The notes below the pieces were generated by a model. The model did no database searches, was not told the origin of the DNA, and worked only from the letters and a program-made list of their open reading frames with translations. Shown here in pieces: positions 42,270-53,021 of a stretch of DNA of 64,000 bases; position 1 is the first letter of the stretch; each line of letters opens with the position of its first letter. Position numbers and translations under genes: made by a program. The DNA comes from Monodelphis domestica (lineage: Eukaryota > Chordata > Mammalia > Didelphimorphia > Didelphidae): positions 183,191,309 through 183,255,308 of the forward strand of contig NC_077228.1 in the NCBI RefSeq assembly GCF_027887165.1, written 5' to 3'.

Positions 42270-43979
42270 GACTTCCGGTCAAGATGGCAGCTTAGAGAAA
42301 GCTAAAGTTCGGAGCTCCAGAAACCCTTCCTTACCGATCTCAAACGGAATGCTCCTAGGGCATCGAAATCCAAAACAAACAGCAGAATAGACCCCGGAAA
42401 CACTCCTCCTGGACCTGGATCAAAAGGTACGGCCCTCCAAGAGTCGGAGCCCGAGATCACTCAGATCTAAGGGGAAGGCAAAGGGAAGGTTCCAGGACCC
42501 ATCCCCCCCAACCCAGAGTGCTGAGTCTGAGGCAGCAGCAGGAACCTCAGGGCAGGCAGAGGGGCCTCGGGAGCCGGCTGTTCTGAGGGCTGCCCCCTGA
42601 AAAATGACCTGAGCCAGTCGTGGGGGCACCCAGACATCAGGGAGGCAGAGAGAGACGGGGGAGCTTGTAGCCCCCTGACCAGAACCTTCCATCTGGGTCT
42701 CACTGAAGGTCGCTGCCTGAGGGCATACTTAGTCTGAGGTTAATCCTATCACCAGCCCTCAGAGCTCCAGAAAGCCACAGCACCTCCCCCCTCAGAGTGC
42801 AGGGTCGTCTGAAACTACCGTAACCCTCGGGGCTGGCAAAAGGGCCTCGGAGCTGAAGGCGGAATCCTGAAAATAACCTGAGCCAGTCTCGAGGGCACCC
42901 AGACAGCAGGGAAACAGAGCCAGGAGGAGCCTGTAGCCCCCTGACCAGATCCTTCCATCTGAGTCTCACTGAAGGTCCTTGCCTGAGGGCATACTCAGTC
43001 CGAGGTTAATCCTATCACCAGCCCTCAGAAGCTGCGGCCCCTCCCCCCTCAGAGTGCTGGCTGAGGCACAGAAACAAGGGCCAAGCCATAGAACGGACAA
43101 TCTGCCTAGGGCTAAAACCTCTGAACACCAGACAGAGATAAGAAAAGCTAATCCTCCCCACTCAGATAGAGATGGCAAACTCCACAGAAGCACAAAAAAC
43201 CCAAAATTCCAAAAAAAACAAGAAGGGGGCGACTTTGGACACATTTTATGGAGCAAAAATACAAAACACAGAGGAGATAGAAGAGGAAACACAAGCAAAT
43301 GCTCCGAAATCTTCCAAAGGAAATGGAAACTCTCCACAAACCCATGAAGAATATGAATCAGAAATGATCAAAAAGATGGAAGCTTTCTGGGAGGAAAAAT
43401 GGGAAATAATGCAAAAGAAATTCACGCATCTGCAAAACCAGTTTGACCAAACTGAAAAGGAAAACCAGGCTTTAAAGCAAGAACTAATAAAGCAAAGCCA
43501 AAAGACCAAGAAATTAGAAGAGAACATAAAATATCTCACTGACAAGGTGACAGATTTGGAAAATAGAGGGAGAAGAGATAATTTAAGAATAATTGGACTT
43601 CCAGAAAAGCCAGAAATAAACAGCAAACTTGACATCGTAATACAAGATATAATCAAAGAAAATTGCCTAGAGATTCTAGAACAAGGGGGCAATACAGCCA
43701 CTGACAGAGCTCACAGAACACCCTCTACACTAAACCCCCAAAAGACAACTCCCAGGAATGTAATTGCCAAATTCCAAAGCTCTCAAACAAAAGAAAAAAT
43801 CCTACAAGAAGCCAGAAAAAGACAATTTGGATATAAAGGAATGCCAATCAGGGTCACACAAGACCTTGCAATTTCTACTCTGAATGATTGTAAGGCATGG
43901 AACATGATCTTCAGAAAGGCAAGAGAGTTGGGTCTTCAACCAAGAATCAGCTATCCAGCAAAACTGACTATATACTTCC
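42270..43979 (+). mobile_element. L1 with intact 5' end, 3'-truncated inside ORF1
   Basis: It begins GACTTCCGGTCAAGATGGCA (ETS-like ACTTCCGGT and YY1-like CAAGATGGC), continues through a GC-rich 5' UTR holding a duplicated unit of about 268 bp, and enters an open ORF1. It stops at ...TATATACTTCC inside ORF1, without poly(A). A perfect 15 bp duplication, AAAAGAGCAGTTAGG, flanks it (42255-42269 and 43980-43994). The antisense L1 copy shows that ORF1 normally continues past this point. Confidence 0.93.
42440..43070 (+). repeat. tandem duplication within the L1 5' UTR
   Basis: The segment CTGAAAAATGACCTGAGCC through CTGAAGGTCGCTGCCTGAGG near 42597-42722 recurs near 42867-42990, offset 266-270 bases. 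A third partial unit starts near 43045 (CAGAGTGCTGGCTGAGGC). The two copies differ at several sites, so the duplication is not very recent. Confidence 0.85.
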
Positions 43980-43993
43980 AAAAGAGCAGTTAG
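43172..43993 (+). pseudogene. L1 ORF1 protein, 3'-truncated but uninterrupted
   Basis: 273 codons in one open frame. The sequence shows an N-terminal variable region (1-60) and a Glu/Lys/Gln-rich coiled coil (about 60-130, for example [20 protein letters not shown]). An RNA-recognition domain follows from about 134 ([15 protein letters not shown]), then the start of the C-terminal domain (RKRQFGYKGMPIRVTQDLAI, RISYPAKLTIYFQ). The last three residues and stop are read from the flanking duplication. Known role: L1 RNA-binding chaperone. The lack of any stop over 270 codons suggests a young insertion. Confidence 0.9.
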
Positions 43994-44660
43994 GACTAAG
44001 CATTTGAGGTTAAGTGACTTTTCCCAGGATCACACAGCTAGGAAATATGTGAGGCCAGATTTGAACTGAGGACTGCCTAGGCTCAGTGTATAGAGAGCTA
44101 AGCCTGGGAGGTCCTGGGTTCTTAATATATCCTAAAACAAAACAAAACAAAAAACCTGGTGGCAATGTTTTCCTAGTATTGAGAAAATATCAGTTCAATA
44201 AGGCAGCAAACATTTATTAAGCTCTGTAAAGCTTATAAAACTAAAGAAATAAAATATATACTGTGAAATCCAAACAGTTCTTCTTTAAAAAATTAATAAT
44301 CTTCTCAACTGACCTTAGAAATTTTAAATAAATCTTTTTAGTTTACCTGTTTAATCCTATTAACATATGCCAAGACTCCCTTCACACCATACTTTATCAG
44401 TTTCAGTGATCATTAAGTCTATTACTGTTGGCAAGATTTTAAAGTAACTGCTTATTGGATCACTTTTTTTTCCTTCTTTGGAATACTTAAAAGATGTGTG
44501 ATTCATCCAATATGTTCATTTAAGATAGAACTAAATTCTTAGCCACCCACTTCCACTGTTAAAACCGTAGGACTTTTTCTTGAAGTTTTCCCCCAATCCA
44601 GTTTTAATCTATCTTCATTTCTTCCTTTTTTGCCAGGGCTAGAAAGTGCCCTACAATAAT

Positions 44661-44858
44661 TTTTTTTAACTCTTGCCTTCTGCCTTGGAATTGATACTAA
44701 GTTATTGGTGCTAAGACAGAAGAGCAGTAAGGACTAGGCAATCAGGGTTAATGATTTACCTGGTGTCACAGCTAGAAAGTGTCTGAGGACAGATTTGAAT
44801 CCAAGACTTCCTATCTACAGACCTGTCTCTCTATCCACTGAGCTACCTATCTGCCCCC
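44661..44858 (-). repeat. WSINE1-like SINE
   Basis: An antisense copy flanked by the 8 bp duplication ACAATAAT at 44653-44660 and 44859-44866. Confidence 0.9.
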
Positions 44859-44866
44859 ACAATAAT

Positions 44867-46205
44867 CATTCTTACAATTTTTAAGGTAGAGACAAACACT
44901 GGGGTTTAATTTCAAGACATCTTATCCTAAGAGCAAATGCAGCTGGATTGATTATAATATGATTAAATATAAGACTGGAAATTCTAGGTATCTGTACTGC
45001 TATCCCTGTAATTAGAACTTTATCAAGGGACCAGAACTGTATTTAATAACTTTAGTAATAACCTTGATCTTATATTTGACTAGAAATCTAGGTCTGATCA
45101 AGTATAGGGTTTCAAAACTTGACTCCTACTAATTCTAGACATACAAATGGCCAAAAATTGGCTCAAAAAAAGTGAAGTTTTTATTTATTTTAATTGGGAG
45201 ATCTGTTCTGGTATTGTGGTACAGTAGAAAGGTGACTGAATCTAGAGAAAAAGGAGGACCTCTTGAGTTTAAGTCCTAAGCCTATCTCTGGTTTGGGGCA
45301 AGTTGTTATATGCCTTGGAACTCAGTTTCCTTATCTATAGACTGATTGGACCAGAACAGAGGGCCTCCTGGAATAACCCCAAGTCTATCTGTGTGGTTTT
45401 AGGGCAAGTCATGTAACCTCTCTGGGTCCTTCTTATATGTAGTGTGATAGGGCTAAACTAAGTGACCCCCAAGCTCTAAATCTATAGATGAATTCTAGAC
45501 CAGACATCAGCCTTCTGCTGTTTGTTGGCCTTGCAGGTTCTAGCACATCCAGTTGGTGACAAAGTGCTAGGAAAACTGACCCATAATTTCTTAAGACTAA
45601 TATATACCAAAATGCCAGGTTGACCAAGGACAATTAGGAAATAACACTTCCAAAATGTAATACTCTAGCTTAGAATAGACAAACGTGGTTCACAGTATTC
45701 CTGACTATTACCTGAACCAGAATAAACTGTAATTAGAAAATAAAAACATAATAGAACAGAGATAATGTTAATATGTGGTTTTCTAGGTCAATATATGCTG
45801 ACAAGGATCCTTATATACAATTTAGTGGTCCCATTTCTGTTTGAATTTGACACTCATGCTTTAACTGATATTTATGATAAAATATCAGGTATGCAACCTG
45901 CATATAACCCACACCATTCCCAAGTGTGTCCCATACCAGCTTAAAATGGGAAATAATCAACAACCAGAAATACAATAAAATAATATTAACATGTTTTCTA
46001 AAGCAGTGTCCACAGGGTCCCTTATGTTTATTTAGAGACCTTTATTTCTATTTGAGTTTTACACCATTAGGTTAAAAGTTATAAAACACACACACAAACA
46101 TACATCCCTTGATATATTGGATATAAGGATACTTCTTGCACAGTCTCTTGCCATTAGGGATAATGAGAAATAGGATCACAGATTTAGAATTGGAAATGAA
46201 TTTAG
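44867..46205. other. intergenic, no gene seen
   Basis: A sense MIR-like remnant at about 45205-45480 (GAAAGGTGACTGAATCTAGA; GTTTCCTTATCTATAG). The rest is AT-rich with no recognisable feature. Confidence 0.45.
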
Positions 46206-46209
46206 AAGT

Positions 46210-46760
46210 CACCAGGTAGTAGTAGTGATTGTCTTTGTGTGCTTTCATCTGTGATAGATGAGTGTGCACAAAGATACTTGTGCGTGAAGGAGATTTAAGT
46301 GGAAAAGTCGATGCACAGAGACAGTCCCTCTCTCTCGGCGTTGGAAGCCTGGGTCCATTGGCACGAAAAATCATTACACCTGGAGACTTCCTCAGCTGCA
46401 TTGGATGGCCATGTTGTCTTTTGTGCTCCAACACGCCCTAAGCACTCCACAGTGCCTTGCTGCGTCGCCCTCTCAGCCGTTGAACCTTCTTATTGGTTTC
46501 TTCTGCCTGTTCCGCCGAAGCAGTCTTCACATGCTGGGTGAGCAAAGCCCTAGTTCACCAGGGGTCGACGACGACCCAATGGCTACCCTCACAAGGTTTA
46601 GCCGGCCTGTCGAAGCCGTTGCCCGGGGTGTGGCCGCTGCCACATGCTAGCAGCTACTAGCAGCCACAAGTGAGAGCTGGATGTCAGGTGAGGGTCAGAG
46701 GCTGGAGAGCTGCCCTAGAAGGGCACGACAAGCCCTCCATACCAGAGATACTACCCCTCC
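46210..46760 (+). repeat. GC-rich interspersed-repeat-like block, unassigned
   Basis: It contains GGAAGCCTGGGTCCATTGGC, TGGAGACTTCCTCAGCTGCA, TGGATGGCCATGTTGTC and GCCTTGCTGCGTCGCCCTCT. It is sharply more GC- and CpG-rich than its flanks. The frames here are short (80 codons) and overlapping. I believe the block is a dispersed repeat and not an exon, but I cannot name the family. Confidence 0.4.
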
Positions 46761-46779
46761 CTGAACACCCCATACTCCC

Positions 46780-47350
46780 CAGTCACCAGGTGTAATTCCC
46801 TTATTTTACAGATAAAGAAACTGGGGCCCAGAAAGATTAACTTTCCCATAATCTCATAGGTAACAAATATCAGAGACATGATTTGTTTCATTTTTATCTT
46901 TCTATTCTCAGGGCTTGGCACAATTCCTGAAACAGTAGGCATTTAATAACTTTTTTCTTGCTTGATTTAACCCAGGTCCCCTGATTCCAAACCTTTTTCA
47001 TTGCCTGATTCAGATGCATCAGACAATTATAGAATTATCGATGTAGAGTGAAAGGGACCTCAGAAACTGTCTAGTTCAACCCTCTCACTTTACAGATGGA
47101 GAAACTGGGGTAGCTAGGAGGTTCAGTGGATAGTCAAGTTTGGAATTGAGTGAACCTGGATTCAAATCTGCTCTGTTACCCTGGGCAAGTCACTAACCCC
47201 ATTGCCTAGCCTTTACTGCTCTTGTGCCTTAGAACCAGTACTTGGTATCAATTCTAAGACAGAAGGTAAAGATTTTTTCTTTTTTTTTTTTAAATAGAGA
47301 AACTGAGACCTAGGGAGGTTATATGACTTGCCTAGGATTACACACAGCTA
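46780..47350 (-). repeat. MIR remnants with a SINE inside
   Basis: Antisense MIR-like cores at about 46790-46870 (TTATTTTACAGATAAAGAAA) and 47040-47107/47297-47350. The SINE at 47108-47296 splits the second. An L2-like 3' end lies between them at 46900-46950. Confidence 0.55.
47108..47296 (+). repeat. WSINE1-like SINE
   Basis: A sense copy flanked by GAGAAACTG (47099-47107 and 47297-47305), inserted in a MIR. Confidence 0.85.
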
Positions 47351-47379
47351 ACAGTTGTAAGAAATTTGAAGAATTAAGA

Positions 47380-48060
47380 TGAGAAGATTGCTTGATGAAT
47401 ACATACAATTTTTAAAACTCTGAGATACTTTAAATCCATCAAATTAACAAAGTAGCAAAAAATGGGAAAATTAAAGTTGGCAATACTGTGAGAAAACAAA
47501 AGCATTGATTCACTGAATTGGGCCAACCATTTTAGAAAGCAATAAAAGTTACATACCTTTTTGACTCATCCACCATCTTCCCCTCCACCCAGCAAGGAAA
47601 GATTCTCTGTACAAAAACATTCATAGCCACTACTATTTGTAATTCTAAACAGAGACAAACTGTGCCAGATAATTAGAGAATAGAATAAATTGTGTAATCT
47701 GCCAATGATTGAACATTAATTTATGCCTTAAGCAATGGCAACTATCAAGAATTATAAGAAATGGAAGAAGAATTGTACCAAGGAATGCAGAATATAAAAA
47801 AGCAAATCAAAAAGAATAATATAGATTGTACATGTAGGTAAATGAAAAGAACATTACATGGCAATAAAACTCAGCTTTGATACAATGGGCATCTTACTAC
47901 CTTGGTAAAGGATATAACCTCACTTTCAACAAACAGCAAATTACGAAAGTGAGGTGTATGAACTATTGGTCGCTTTCATGCTTAACTTTTGGGTGGGAGT
48001 AATCTTGTATTCATGCATTTGCTTTGTTAAAAGTTTTTGATAAAAAATTAAACAAAGGAA
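47380..48060 (+). mobile_element. old L1-like 3' region
   Basis: Degenerate text resembling the ORF2 C-terminus and 3' UTR of old L1 copies (ATTGGGCCAACCATTTTAGA; AAAACATTCATAGCCACTAC) with no intact frame. Subfamily unknown. Confidence 0.45.
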
Positions 48061-48605
48061 AGTGATTTTCTTAAGTAGTTATTTCATTTGAATTGGAAAG
48101 GATTTACTATCTATAGTTCCTTCACTTGGAGAAGAATATACTCTTTCCCCAGTATATGTAACAATAGCCAAGTTTCTCTCCAGGTATAACCTTCAGATAT
48201 TTGTCTTATATCTACTTTTCCTTCTCATTCATTAAGACTGTTTATTTCTGGAAGGGTCTCTCAGACATCCTGCCATTCTCTGTGACCATTTGACCAAAGG
48301 ATAACCCTGTGACCTTTATCCATATTAATTTTTCCCAATCTGTTTTTCGAAGTTAGATATCGTATCCCATTAAATCTTCTCTTAGCCTATTAATTAAGTG
48401 CCTACTAACACATTTAACATCCTGTGGTTAAATCTATTATGTATATACAAAATCTTTTTTTTAATTGAAATTTTTTATTTAATGAATTTAGAATATTTTT
48501 CCATGCTTACATGATTCATGTTCTTTCCCTCTCTTCCTCCCCCTACCGTAGCGGACGAGCAATTCCACTGGGTTTTACATGTATCATTGATCAAGACCTA
48601 TTTCC

Positions 48606-49946
48606 CCCTACACCAAGATAAACTCAGAATGGGCGAATGACTTGAATATAAAGAAGGAAACTATAAGTAAATTAGGTGAACACAGAATAGTATACATGTC
48701 AGACCTTTGGGAAGGGAAAGATTTTAAAACCAAGCAAGACTTAGAAAGAGTCACAAAATGCAAAATAAATAATTTTGACTACATCAAATTAAAAAGGTTT
48801 TGTACAAACAAAACCAATGTAACTAAAATTAGAAGGAAAGCAACAAATTGGGAAACAATCTTCATAACAAAAACCTCTGACAAGGGTCTAATTACTCAAA
48901 TCTATAAAGTGCTAAACCAGTTGTACAAAAAATCAAGCCATTCTCCAATTGAAAAATGGGCAAGGGACATGAATAGGCAATTTTCAGTTAAAGAAATCAA
49001 GACTATTAATAAGCACATGAAAAAGTGTTCTAGATCTCTTATAATCAGAGAGATGCAAATCAAAACAACTTTGAGGTATCGCCTCACACCTAGCAGATTG
49101 TTCAACATGACAGCAAAGGAAAGTAATGAATGCTGGAGGGGATGTGGCAAAGTAGGAACATTAATGCATTGCTGGTGGAGTTGTGAATTGATCCAACCAT
49201 TTTGGAGGGCAATATGGAACTATGCCCAAAGGGCGATAAAAGACTGTCTGCCCTTTGATCCAGCCTTTGATAGCACTGCTGGGTTTGTACCCCAAAGAGA
49301 TAATAAGGAAAAAGACTTGTACAAGAATATTCATAGCTGCATTCTGTGGTGGCCAAAAATTGGAAAACGAGGGGATGCCCTTCAATTGGAGAATGGCTGA
49401 ACAAATTGTGGTATATGTTGGTGATGGAATACTATTGTGCTAAAAGGAATAATAAAGTGGAGGAATTCCATGGGGACTGGAGCAACCTCCAGGAATTGAT
49501 TCAGAGTGAGAGGAGCAGAACCAGGAAAACATTGTACACAGAGACTGACACACTGTGGTACAAGAGAACGTAATGGACTTCTCCAGTAATGGCTTTACAA
49601 TGTCCCTGAACAACCTGCTGCGATCTACGAGAATAAAAAAAACAAAACTATCCTCAAGCAGAGGACAAACTGAGGGAGTAAAAACAACGAGGAAAAGAAA
49701 CTGCCTGACTACAGAGGTTGAGGGGACATGATTGAGGAGAGATGCTAAATGAGCACCCTAATGCAAATACCAACAACAAGGAAATGGGTTCAGAGCAAGG
49801 ACACATGTGATACCCAGACGAATGGCGTGTTGGCTAGGGAAGGGGTGGCGGGGGGTTGGGGAGAGGAAAAGAAAATGATCTGTTTCCAATGAACAGTATG
49901 AAAATGACCAAATAAAATAATGTTTTAAAAACTAAAAAAAAAACAA
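48606..49946 (+). mobile_element. sense L1 3' fragment nested in an antisense L1
   Basis: 5'-truncated, with ORF2 C-terminus, 3' UTR and an A-rich end at about 49946. A 10 bp repeat, ACCTATTTCC, occurs at 48596-48605 and 49947-49956, consistent with a short target duplication. Confidence 0.88.
48642..49400 (+). pseudogene. L1 ORF2 C-terminal fragment, 252 codons open
   Basis: It contains [18 protein letters not shown] and the Cys-rich C-x3-C-x7-H-x4-C segment ([18 protein letters not shown]), typical of the ORF2 C-terminus. A single frameshift near 49350 moves the rest ([22 protein letters not shown]) to another frame. It lacks the endonuclease and reverse transcriptase, so it cannot act on its own. 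Confidence 0.9.
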
Positions 49947-50657
49947 ACCTATTTCCATATTATTGATATTTGTACTAGGGTGATCGTTTAGAGTCTACAT
50001 CCCCAATCATATCCTCATCAACCCATGTTGTTTTTCTTCTGTGTTTCTACTCCCACAGTTCTTCTTCTGGATGTGGATAGTGTTCTTTCTCAGAAGTCCC
50101 TCAGAATTGTCCTGGATCACTGAATTGCTGCTGGTAGAGAAGTCCATTACATTCAATTGTACCACAGTGTATCAGTCTCTGTGTACAATGTTCTCCTGGT
50201 TCTGCTCCTTTCAATCTGCATCACTTCCTGGATGTCATTCCAGTTCACATGGAATTCCTCCACTTTATTATTCCTTTGAACACAATAGTATTCCATCACC
50301 AACAGATACGACAATTTGTTCAGCCATTCCCCAATCAAAGGGCATCCCCTCATTTTCTAATTTTTTGCCACCACAAAGAGTGCAGCTATGAATATTCTTG
50401 TACAAGTCTTTTTCCCTATGATCTCTTTGGGGTACAAACCCAGCAATGGTGTATATACAAAGTCTTTTGGCCAATTAATCCTGAGAACCACAGTTTCTTA
50501 AGTCCTTACTGCCATCTTTTCTACCCCTACCACAGGTTTTCTTTTTTCAGCAAAAACACTGTGTAGATCACTCGTTTTTTTCCCAGTACTTCATATCCCA
50601 CCCAACAACAGTTCCCCCTATGTTTTGCTTTTTGGTACCTTCTCATATTCCCAGTTA

Positions 50658-50785
50658 GTCAGCTAGCATTTATAAAGAACCTACTATGGGGCAGGCATTG
50701 TGCTGAGTACTAGGGATACAGAGAAAGACAAAAACGGTCTCTGCTCTCAAGGAGTTTATAGTCTAAAAGGGAAGACAGCATGAAA
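50658..50785 (-). repeat. L2 3' end, antisense
   Basis: It contains GCTAGCATTTATAAAGAACC, GGCAGGCATTGTGCTGAGTA and CTCAAGGAGTTTATAGTC, an L2 terminus reversed. Confidence 0.7.
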
Positions 50786-51030
50786 ATAACTGTACAAGAT
50801 TTCTGTACAAGATAAATTGGCAATAATCTCAGAGGGTAGACAGTGAGATTAAATTAAATCCTGTCAAATTTTTCAATTAGTTGTTTTTCCCAAAGACTTA
50901 GTGAATGTTCCCAAAATGTACTGGTATGGTTTATAGCAATGGTGTCAAAATCAAATAGAAATGGTAGCCACTGACCCCTACTTAAGGATCTCCGTGGACC
51001 ACATTTTGACATTAAAAAAAAACAAAACAA

Positions 51031-52395
51031 CCTCTTATCTTCTGTATAAGAATCAATACTGTGTATTGGTCCCAAGGCAGAAGAATGGTAAGAGCTAGGC
51101 CAGTGATGGTAAACCTTTTAGAGATGGAATGCTAGGCCCCACCCCTACCCCACCCTCAGACCAGGTGCTGTGCCCCTCCTCCCCGAGGAAGTGCTCCCAT
51201 TGGGTTGTTGGGCAGAGGGACGGATGAAGTGAAGAATGCCCTCAGTGAGTAGTTACATAATTTCTAACCACACCATAAAGAATTAGGCTTATTGTAAGAG
51301 GGCCAGTCCTACAAAAAAGCTGGACTTGTGGTCAAGACCAAAAGACCCCCAACACTGTGAGAGACCTTCCTATATACCCCAAAGAATATCACAACTTCTA
51401 TACCAGTACAAAAATAATTCAGGACAGTAATAAAACTAGAGAGATGTGGATTGGTTGAAGTAAATCAGGATTGGTAGAAGTCACTTGATAGGCAAGGGGG
51501 TAGTGGGGGATCCTGAACCCTACTTTCTAAGCCCAGTGAATGATGTCAAGGGTGATGTATTCTAAGATGACCAGGGTAAGGAAGAGGTGCCAAGCCCTAA
51601 AGTGGGGCAAAAGCCTGATGATGCATAAGGGGTGCATACAAAGGTGAATGGTTGTCTTCAGGCTTCTCACCAAGGCAAAAGCCTCTATGCTAATGAAGAC
51701 CCAGTCACAAGTTCAAGACCAAGATGACTGAGGGGGTGTGATAAAACAACTTTGAAAGCTAAGGCTAAAACCGAGACTTAGGCTAATTAAACTATATTCA
51801 AACAGTTATCTTACTTTACACCTTATACTAAAATAATCACAAAAGGCCTACCAAGAGCATCACTTATGCCAACATTAACTATCTTAGAATTACAATTATC
51901 TAAAGACTACTGCTAACATTAAAATTGAATCCCCATATAAGAGGGGAGGGGATTTTCTCTCAGAGTGTAGAGTGGGGGAGGGGAGTGGCCCAGCACTCTG
52001 CTTCCCTCCAGGTCTGATGCCTGTGAGCCACCAACCTTACCTACCCCTCCCACCCCCCCACCCCCCCACCATATACTCCCATTAGGCTGCTGGGCAGAGG
52101 GGCAGGGATTTGAAAAAAATGTCATCAGGCCCAGTGGAGGGGGTAGGGGAGAGGGAAGCAGCTCCACCCAAGTCATTCTGCCTTTCTAGTAATTAACTGG
52201 GGGGTGGGGGTGGGGGGCAGTTGCGTGCCATTTTTGGCACCTGTGCCATAGGTTTGCCATCACTGATCTAGGCAGTTGGGATTAAATGACTTCCCTAGGG
52301 TCACTCAGCAAGGAAGTATCTGAGGCCAGATTTGAACCTAGGACCTCCCATACTTAGGCCTGGTTCTCTATCCACTGAGCCACCTAGCTGCCCCC
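51031..52395 (-). repeat. WSINE1-like SINE split by a hAT transposon
   Basis: Antisense SINE pieces at 51031-51100 and 52266-52395 rejoin cleanly if the intervening 1165 bases and one copy of the 8 bp duplication are removed. Confidence 0.9.
51101..52265. mobile_element. non-autonomous hAT element (OposCharlie-like)
   Basis: Terminal inverted repeats CAGTGATGGTAAACCT and AGGTTTGCCATCACTG are near-perfect complements. The flanks AGCTAGGC (51093-51100) and ATCTAGGC (52266-52273) form an 8 bp target duplication with one mismatch, the hAT hallmark. No transposase frame is visible. The central 51255-51940 stretch differs in composition from the GC-rich arms and may be a separate insertion. Confidence 0.9.
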
Positions 52396-52533
52396 ATAGT
52401 TTTTTTAATGTAATCCATCTTTTATTGTATTTTTACTTTTTTTGTTAAATATTTCCCTTTTTAAATTTTAATCTGGATCAACTATACTCAGTAGGGCCCA
52501 ACCACAGGCCATGTGTTTAACTACTGAACCCCT

Positions 52534-52600
52534 ATGGCCTGGCCCTTCATGCTCTTCTGCCTTAGAACCAATAGTTAGTATTGATTCTAAGAGGGATGAA
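52534..52600 (+). repeat. SINE tail fragment
   Basis: It contains CTCTTCTGCCTTAGAACCAA and TATTGATTCTAAGAGG, the 3' part of a WSINE1-like SINE. A purine-rich GGAAGGGAGGAGAAAGGG run follows. Confidence 0.6.
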
Positions 52601-52827
52601 AGGAAGGGAGGAGAAAGGGAAGGAGGGAGAAGACAGTAGTTATTTGCCAGTCAGCCTAGGTAGAAGTACTGTCAAATTGTTGCATGTTCAGGATACAGCA
52701 ATTGATTATACTGTTTTTAGCATCAAGATAACTTTTCAAGTTACCTGCCCAAACATACATCATTTTGGTTCCATCATCTTTTTTTGAGTTATTTGTCCCA
52801 CTCTGGGTTGGTCACTTGTAAAAAATA

Positions 52828-53021
52828 ACCTTTACCTTTCATCTTAAAATCAATACTAAAGTATTGGCTCCAAGGCAGAAGAGTCCTAAGAGCTAGGCAA
52901 TAGGGGTTAAATTATTTGCTCAGGATCACCCAGCTAGGAAGTGTCTGAAGACAAATTTGAACACAGCATCTCCCGTCTTTGGGCCTAGCTCTTTATTTAT
53001 TGAACCGCCTACCTGCCCCCC
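52828..53021 (-). repeat. WSINE1-like SINE
   Basis: An antisense copy, with CCTTTACCTTTCATCTTAAA, GCTCCAAGGCAGAAGAGTCC and GAACCGCCTACCTGCCCCC. It is more diverged than its neighbours. Confidence 0.8.

Larger units (their letters stand above)
41526..44060 (-). repeat. WSINE1-like SINE broken into three pieces
   Basis: Antisense SINE pieces lie at 41526-41559, 42245-42269 and 43980 to about 44060 (GAGGTTAAGTGACTTTTCCC, GGATCACACAGCTAGG). They are separated by an LTR-like block and by an L1. Just after, 44060-44120 carries a sense-oriented SINE head, so a second SINE fragment abuts. Confidence 0.8.
48459..50449 (-). mobile_element. antisense L1 3' fragment, split by another L1
   Basis: Outer element pieces lie at 48459-48605 and 49957-50449. 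They are flanked by a 19 bp duplication with one mismatch, TGTATATACAAAATCTTTT (48440-48458) and TGTATATACAAAGTCTTTT (50450-50468). A plus-strand L1 sits inside it. Confidence 0.9.

Noticed and set aside
43148..43701. minus-strand frames of 65-151 codons
   Set aside because: They are the antisense shadow of the L1 ORF1 on the plus strand.
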